From the NCBI GenBank assembly GCA_965279125.1, contig CBDIHL010000039.1:62001-126000 (forward strand): a DNA stretch of 64,000 nt, written 5' to 3'. Shown here one piece after another: positions 59,580-64,000 of this stretch. This DNA comes from Dinoroseobacter sp965279125. GTDB lineage: Bacteria > Pseudomonadota > Alphaproteobacteria > Rhodobacterales > Rhodobacteraceae. Each line of letters opens with the position of its first letter. Within the stretch, counting starts at the first letter, position 1. The notes beneath the pieces are model-generated. The model did not search any database and had not been told where the DNA came from. It worked only from the letters and a program-made list of their open reading frames with translations. The position numbers and the translations under genes were made by a program.

Positions 59580-60332
59580 TTAGACACTACTCAGATCATT
59601 GGTGGACGTGACACGAACATTGTCCACGGCCCAGCTTTCGTCATCGACGCTTTGGTTAAGCGTCGAGCCGAATCCAAGCTTGAGGCTGCTGCCAGGATCC
59701 GTGACCTCGATCCGCACGGACACTGTTTCATCGTGGGACGAGATATCGCCGCGATCCCAAAAGCCGACCTCGGACCCGGTTGGCGTCGTATAGGTGATCT
59801 TGATGTTCGGATCGTCGATATTGACCGCGCGTTGCAGATCACTGTGCCCCGCATGGGTGGAAAAGCTGCGCTTGCTGGCAACCTCGTCATTCAGGAAGAT
59901 TTTCAGATCTTCCAGATCCCAACTGTCGATCGCGTGAAGATCAAATTCCAGCACTGCAAAGCCTGCATCGGGGTTCAGCTCATAGGTCTTATGGACCATC
60001 TGCCCGCCTCCGGTGCCGCCGAACCGCCCGAGAATGCCGCCGAGCACGAGGTTGCTGTCATCGGTCGTTTGCACGCTCCAGCCATCGGCGATGCCGTTCT
60101 CAAAACCGTCGAAGATGCTGATGTTCTTGAAGTTGTTGTTGAAGCTTGTCGCGATGGACACGCCTGCGGTTTGGTTGGCGATGTCATAAGAGACATCTGT
60201 CGTGCCGACCAACACGGCGGCTGAGCCGGCCAGACCAAGCCCTGCCACGGCAGCCGTCAGCACCGCCCAATCGACGGTGACGGCGCCACGCTCGTCTGCC
60301 CAAAATGTGCCGATCAGATCGGTGATCTGCAT
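59580..60332 (-). CDS. Flp-pilin-like secreted surface protein B, tandem paralogue
   Basis: This 250-residue protein starts at ATG 60332 (GAGGG 7 bases upstream) with MQITDLIGTFWADERGAVTVDWAVLTAAVAGLGLAG, the same ERGAVTVDW pilin-like N-terminus. The C-terminal domain contains FENGIADGWSVQTTDDSN, AGFAVLEFDLHAIDSWDLEDLKIFLNDE and VRIEVTDPGSSLKLGFGS. It shares with protein A the layout and WDLEDLKIFLNDE/REVLSMLVDG pattern, so they are paralogues. The in-frame upstream extension (MGACLEGSA) lacks support. Function unknown. Confidence 0.77.
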   Translation of the reverse strand: MQITDLIGTFWADERGAVTVDWAVLTAAVAGLGLAGSAAVLVGTTDVSYDIANQTAGVSIATSFNNNFKNISIFDGFENGIADGWSVQTTDDSNLVLGGILGRFGGTGGGQMVHKTYELNPDAGFAVLEFDLHAIDSWDLEDLKIFLNDEVASKRSFSTHAGHSDLQRAVNIDDPNIKITYTTPTGSEVGFWDRGDISSHDETVSVRIEVTDPGSSLKLGFGSTLNQSVDDESWAVDNVRVTSTNDLSSV

Positions 60333-60425
60333 AGCGGATCCCTCAAGACACGCCCCCACAGACCAGAAAGCCAGAAGAATTTGGCGGCAATATGGTTAAT
60401 CTATGCGAAATTCTTGCGTGGTTTG

Positions 60426-61529
60426 TTAACCAATATGCCCACGCAGCCCGTCCCCGGTTTGCCCGCGATCCAATAGGATATGATCGAGAATGACGCAGGC
60501 CATCATCGCCTCTCCCACAGGAACCGCCCGAATGCCGACGCAGGGATCGTGGCGACCTTTTGTAATAATTTCAGCAGATTGACCGGATTTGGTAATCGTC
60601 TTGCGCGGCGATAGGATGGAGCTGGTCGGTTTCACCGCAAATCGCACCACAACGTCCTGCCCGGTCGAAATACCACCCAGAATACCGCCCGCATGGTTGG
60701 AATTGTAAACAGGCCCATTTGGCCCCATTTCAATTTCGTCCGCATTTTCCGTCCCGGTCAGCATCGCACTGGCCATCCCATCGCCGATCTCGACACCCTT
60801 GACGGCATTGATACTCATCATCGCGGCAGCCAACTCAGTATCGAGCTTGCCATAGATCGGTGCCCCAAGGCCTGCGGGCACATTGCGCGCGGTCACTTCG
60901 ATCACGGCCCCGACGCTTTCGCCAGACTTGCGCAGGGTGTCGAGATATGTTGCCCAATCCTCGGCGGCTTGTGCATCGGGCGTCCAGAACGGGTTCGCCT
61001 CGATCTGATCCCAGTCGAACCGGGCGCGGTCGATCTGATGCGCGCCCATCTGCACCATGTAGCCGGTGATCTGCATGTCAGGCGCAAGTGTGTTCAACGC
61101 AGCGCGCGCGATTCCCCCAGCAGCAACCCGAGCGGCAGTCTCACGCGCTGAGGAACGCCCACCCCCACGCGGATCACGCACGCCATACTTCTGCCAGTAG
61201 GTGATATCGGCATGACCCGGGCGGAACTTCTCGGCGATATCGCCGTAATCCTTGGACCGTTGATCGGTGTTGCGGATCATCAGCTGGATCGGGGTGCCAG
61301 TGCTGACGCCCTCATAGGTGCCGGACAGGATCTCGACCTCGTCAGGCTCGCGCCGTTGGGTCGTGTACTTGTTCTGACCGGGTTTGCGCTTGTCGAGCCA
61401 GTGTTGGATCGCGCTCGCCTCGATCGGCACACCGGGCGGGCACCCGTCGACGGTCGCGCCCAAAGCAGGCCCGTGGCTTTCGCCCCAAGTTGTGACGCGG
61501 AACAGGTGACCGAAGGTGTTGAACGACAT
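60426..61529 (-). CDS. aroC: Chorismate synthase
   Basis: AroC makes chorismate from 5-enolpyruvylshikimate-3-phosphate with reduced FMN, ending the shikimate pathway. The 367-residue protein starts at ATG 61529 with MSFNTFGHLFRVTTWGESHG. It has the signature GESHGPALGATVDGCP, RPGHADITYWQKYGVRDPRGGGRSSARETAARVAAG and NSNHAGGILGGISTGQD. The longer in-frame reading would extend over the TPP-riboswitch side and is rejected. It is divergent from the thiB unit. Confidence 0.97.
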   Translation of the reverse strand: MSFNTFGHLFRVTTWGESHGPALGATVDGCPPGVPIEASAIQHWLDKRKPGQNKYTTQRREPDEVEILSGTYEGVSTGTPIQLMIRNTDQRSKDYGDIAEKFRPGHADITYWQKYGVRDPRGGGRSSARETAARVAAGGIARAALNTLAPDMQITGYMVQMGAHQIDRARFDWDQIEANPFWTPDAQAAEDWATYLDTLRKSGESVGAVIEVTARNVPAGLGAPIYGKLDTELAAAMMSINAVKGVEIGDGMASAMLTGTENADEIEMGPNGPVYNSNHAGGILGGISTGQDVVVRFAVKPTSSILSPRKTITKSGQSAEIITKGRHDPCVGIRAVPVGEAMMACVILDHILLDRGQTGDGLRGHIG

Positions 61530-61639
61530 GCGCGAAGCCTCTCTTTGCGACACCGCAGTTAACGCGCCAGCCCTCGGGTGCCAAGGCCCTCGCCCGATTG
61601 CGCTTGCACTTTGCCGAGGCCTTGTCCTATCAAAGCCGT

Positions 61640-61722
61640 ACCTTGGGGTGCCCGGAGACGGGCTGAGATGCATGACGCGAACCCATTGAACCTGAACCGG
61701 TTAAGACCGGCGGAGGGAAGGT
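61640..61722 (+). promoter_or_regulatory. TPP riboswitch (THI element)
   Basis: The conserved blocks are all there in order: ACCTTGGGGTGCCC, GGGCTGAGAT, ACCCATTGAACCTGAACCGG, TTAAGACCGG and CGGAGGGAAGGT. The ends ACCTT and AAGGT pair as P1. It lies 48 bases upstream of thiB, where binding of thiamine diphosphate should reduce expression of thiamine uptake. A short spacer before the start carries ATGGAGG. Confidence 0.97.
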
Positions 61723-61769
61723 TACGAGATCCTCTCGGCTTCACTTCGCTCGTCGCCATGGAGGATAGG

Positions 61770-62762
61770 ATGAAAACATCCCTCATCGCTGCGGGACTTC
61801 TGACTTTGGCAGGCGCTGCCCAAGCTGAAACCCCCGTTCTTACTGTCTACACATACGATAGCTTCGTCTCCGACTGGGGCCCCGGTCCCGGCGTCGAAGC
61901 GGCGTTCGAGGAGGTCTGCGGATGTGATCTGCAACTCGTCGGCGCGGGTGACGGCGCGGCCTTGCTGGCGCGCTTGCAGCTGGAAGGGGCGCGGAGTGAC
62001 GCAGATGTCGTGCTCGGCCTCGACACCAACCTGATCGCCCGCGCGCGGGAGGCTGGATTGGTCGCACCGCATGGGCTGGAAGTCCCGGCGCTGGATCTGC
62101 CGGTTGCGTGGTCCGACGACGCGTTCCTGCCCTTCGACTGGGGCTACTTCGCCTTTGTTCACAACGTCGATATGGAAAACGCGCCGAGCAGCTTTGAAGA
62201 GCTGATCGCGTTGCCGGACGACGTGAAGATCGTGATCCAGGATCCACGCTCTTCCACACCGGGTCTTGGCCTGCTGATGTGGGTGAAAGCCGCCTACGGC
62301 GACCGCGCGGCGGAGATCTGGGAAGGCTTGGCCCCCCATGTGCTGACTGTCACGCCCGGCTGGTCCGAAGCGTATGGCCTGTTTCTGGAAGGCGAGGCGC
62401 AGATGGTGCTGAGCTACACAACCTCGCCCGCCTACCACCTGATCGCTGAGGAGGACGCCAGCAAAACTGCCGCTGCGTTCACCGAGGGCCACTACATGCA
62501 GGTCGAAGTTGGCGCGCGGTTGGAAGGCTCTGACCAGCCGGAGCTCGCGCAGGACTTCCTCGCGTTCATGCTGACCGATGGCTTCCAGTCGGTGATCCCG
62601 ACCACGAACTGGATGTATCCTGCGGTCGTGCCGGACGGCGGCTTGCCTGAGGGGTTCGAGACGTTGATTCAGCCGGAAATTGCCTTGCTGAAAACGCCTG
62701 AGGAGGCGGCTGCAGTGCGTGACGCGGCGTTGGACGAATGGCTGACAGCGCTCAGCCGTTAA
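61770..62762 (+). CDS. thiB: Thiamine/TPP ABC transporter substrate-binding protein
   Basis: ThiB captures thiamine or its phosphates in the periplasm and hands them to ThiP. The 330-residue protein has a signal peptide (MKTSLIAAGLLTLAGAAQA) and the family motifs VLTVYTYDSFVSDWGPGPGV, VVLGLDTNL, FDWGYFAFVHN, IQDPRSSTPGLGLL, MVLSYTTSPAYH and TNWMYPAV. ATG 61770 is chosen because GGAGGATAGG is directly upstream; a second ATG four codons earlier lies in that region. It is under a TPP riboswitch and overlaps thiP by 25 bases. Confidence 0.97.
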   Translation: MKTSLIAAGLLTLAGAAQAETPVLTVYTYDSFVSDWGPGPGVEAAFEEVCGCDLQLVGAGDGAALLARLQLEGARSDADVVLGLDTNLIARAREAGLVAPHGLEVPALDLPVAWSDDAFLPFDWGYFAFVHNVDMENAPSSFEELIALPDDVKIVIQDPRSSTPGLGLLMWVKAAYGDRAAEIWEGLAPHVLTVTPGWSEAYGLFLEGEAQMVLSYTTSPAYHLIAEEDASKTAAAFTEGHYMQVEVGARLEGSDQPELAQDFLAFMLTDGFQSVIPTTNWMYPAVVPDGGLPEGFETLIQPEIALLKTPEEAAAVRDAALDEWLTALSR

Positions 62763-64000
62763 GCCTTGTTGGCGCGGGCAGGGGCGTTGCGGCGGCCCTG
62801 CTCTTTCTTATTGTCGGCTCGCTTCTGGCCGTGGCGAGTGTGGGGGCTGAGGTGCCTCGTTTTCGCGCGGCAGATTGGGCGGCGCTCAGGTTTACCGTTT
62901 GGCAAGCGCTTCTATCGGCGCTGATCTCCGTCGGTCTGGCGATCCCATTGGCGCGCGCTTTGATGCGACGACGCTTTCCGTTGCGGGGCCTCGCGATCAC
63001 CTTGCTGGGCGCACCATTTTTGCTGCCTGTGCTGGTCGCGGTCATCGGTATCCTCGCGGTGTTCGGACGAAACGGGGTGCTGTCGCAAGCCCTCGTAGCC
63101 CTTGGCCTGCCCGCGATAGAGATTTACGGCCTGCAAGGCGTCGTCCTTGCGCATGTGTTTTTCAACCTGCCGCTGGCCACACGCCTGATCCTGCAAGGCT
63201 GGCTGGCGATCCCGGCGGAGCAAATCCGCCTTGGGCAATCGCTCGGCTTCGGCCCCGCAGAGGTCGCGCGTCATCTAGAGCGTCCGGTGTTGCGCGCGGT
63301 GCTGCCCGGCGCGTTTCTGGTGATCTTTCTGATCTGCTCGACCTCCTTCGCGGTGGCCCTGACCATGGGCGGCGGGCCGAGGGCGACGACGCTGGAGCTG
63401 GCGATCTTTCAGGCGTTCCGGTTCGATTTCGACCTCGCGCGCGCCGCGATGCTGGGGGGGGTACAGGTCTTGTTGTGCGTCGTGGCGGTGCTGGCTTTGC
63501 GGATGGTGCCCGTCGCGGATGTGGGGTTCGGGGGCCTCGACCGGATGCAGCCGCAGTTCCGGGGCGGGGGCGTATGGCTCAGGGTGCAGGACATCTTGGT
63601 GATCGCGCTGGGCGTTGGGTTCCTGTTGTTCCCGATCCTGATGATTTTCCTGCAAGGGGTGCCGCATTTGGCGTCGCTGCCGGGATGGTGTGGATGTCGG
63701 CATTGCGCTCGCTCGGCGTCGCCTTGTTGTCGGTGCTCGTGTTGCTGGCGATGGCTTTGCCGCTGGCGACAGCCTTGGCGCGCAGCGAGGCGGGGTGGAC
63801 GCATTTCGCCGCCGCCTTGCCGATTGCGGTGTCCTCGCTGGTCCTCGGCCTCGGCGCGTTTATCGTGCTGCGCTCATGGGTGGACCCCGCGAGCGTGGTG
63901 TTGCCGCTGACGGCTTTGGTAAACGCGGTGATGAGCTTGCCGTTTGTGCTGCGCTCGGTCGTGCCTGCGCTCAGGCAGATCGAGGGGCATCATGGCCGTC
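62738..64000 (+). CDS. thiP: Thiamine ABC transporter permease ThiP (partial; one frameshift; cut by window end)
   Basis: ThiP is the inner-membrane permease of the thiamine transporter, made of two fused permease halves. The N-half is intact: LISVGLAIPLARALMRRR, APFLLPVLVAVIGILAVFGRNG, FFNLPLATRLILQGWLAIP and the EAA-like loop QSLGFGPAEVARHLERP. The frame shifts near 63678-63684 (one base missing or two extra), after which ALRSLGVALLSVLVLLAMALPLATAL and the second half continue in another frame to the window edge. The stop lies beyond position 64000. ThiQ, the ATPase, should follow. The break looks like a sequence error. Confidence 0.88.

Noticed and set aside
60333..60359. Upstream start for pilin-like protein B
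   Set aside because: The added residues lack a ribosome-binding site, and ATG 60332 has GAGGG at the right distance.

Overview
The window is a GC-rich chromosomal segment of an alphaproteobacterium, most likely a member of the Rhodobacteraceae (Roseobacter group). The evidence is the ilvE/petP/petR arrangement, gltD preceding gltB, a short stand-alone RNase D, an NDUFA9-type protein, a Branch-type glycosyltransferase with a long C-terminal extension, and the gene order rpoN-lptB-lptA-lptC-kdsD. Genes are densely packed and many are coupled by 4-base start/stop overlaps. It looks like ordinary core chromosome with a few accessory islands. No prophage, insertion sequence, CRISPR array or plasmid replication gene is visible.

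Layout. 1-6.3 kb: infB end, mutT-argJ-ppiC (minus), secA. 6.4-9.5 kb: dnaJ and dnaK (minus) with a heat-shock-like promoter. 9.7-20 kb: alkB, an SH3 protein, then a surface-polysaccharide block with an ABC-2 export permease, cysQ, kdsB, galU, two paralogous family-2 glycosyltransferases, a Branch-type glycosyltransferase and a sulfotransferase. 20-26 kb: ptsN, hpf, rpoN, lptB, lptA, lptC, kdsD, rnd and tRNA-Leu (all minus), covering nitrogen-type PTS, ribosome hibernation, sigma-54, LPS export and Kdo supply. 26-34 kb: NDUFA9-like protein, uppP, gltD, gltB. 34-41 kb: patatin, mtgA, GST, queG, a DMT exporter, a DUF4198/HupE pair, cobO. 41-44.8 kb: a NYN-domain gene with a structured leader, ilvE, petP, petR, and a 20-bp x 16 tandem repeat. 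44.8-51.6 kb (minus): dxs, ispA, xseB, a deacetylase-family gene, an epimerase, a PD-(D/E)XK-like protein, a class II aldolase and a VOC protein. 51.7-64 kb: an ArsR/SRPBCC/YCII module, adenine deaminase plus AMP nucleosidase, HU, a DMT transporter, ccdA plus thioredoxin, two pilin-like surface proteins, aroC, and a TPP riboswitch with thiB and thiP (cut by the window end).

How genes work together. The 10.9-19.9 kb block reads as a sulfated surface-glycan module: GalU and KdsB make activated sugars, the glycosyltransferases assemble, Stf0 sulfates, CysQ removes the PAP by-product, and the permease may export. A 15-bp palindrome (arms GTCAGCA/TGCTGAC) lies before gltD, before gltB and twice between ilvE and the MarR-type gene petP. 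This suggests an undescribed small regulon joining glutamate synthesis to branched-chain transamination. Amn and Ade together would degrade AMP to hypoxanthine.

Caution on quality. Eleven single-base frameshifts interrupt infB, argJ, secA, one glycosyltransferase, hpf and thiP. Several of these genes are essential, and most shifts are single extra bases whose removal restores the expected protein. I read them as sequencing errors, not pseudogenes.
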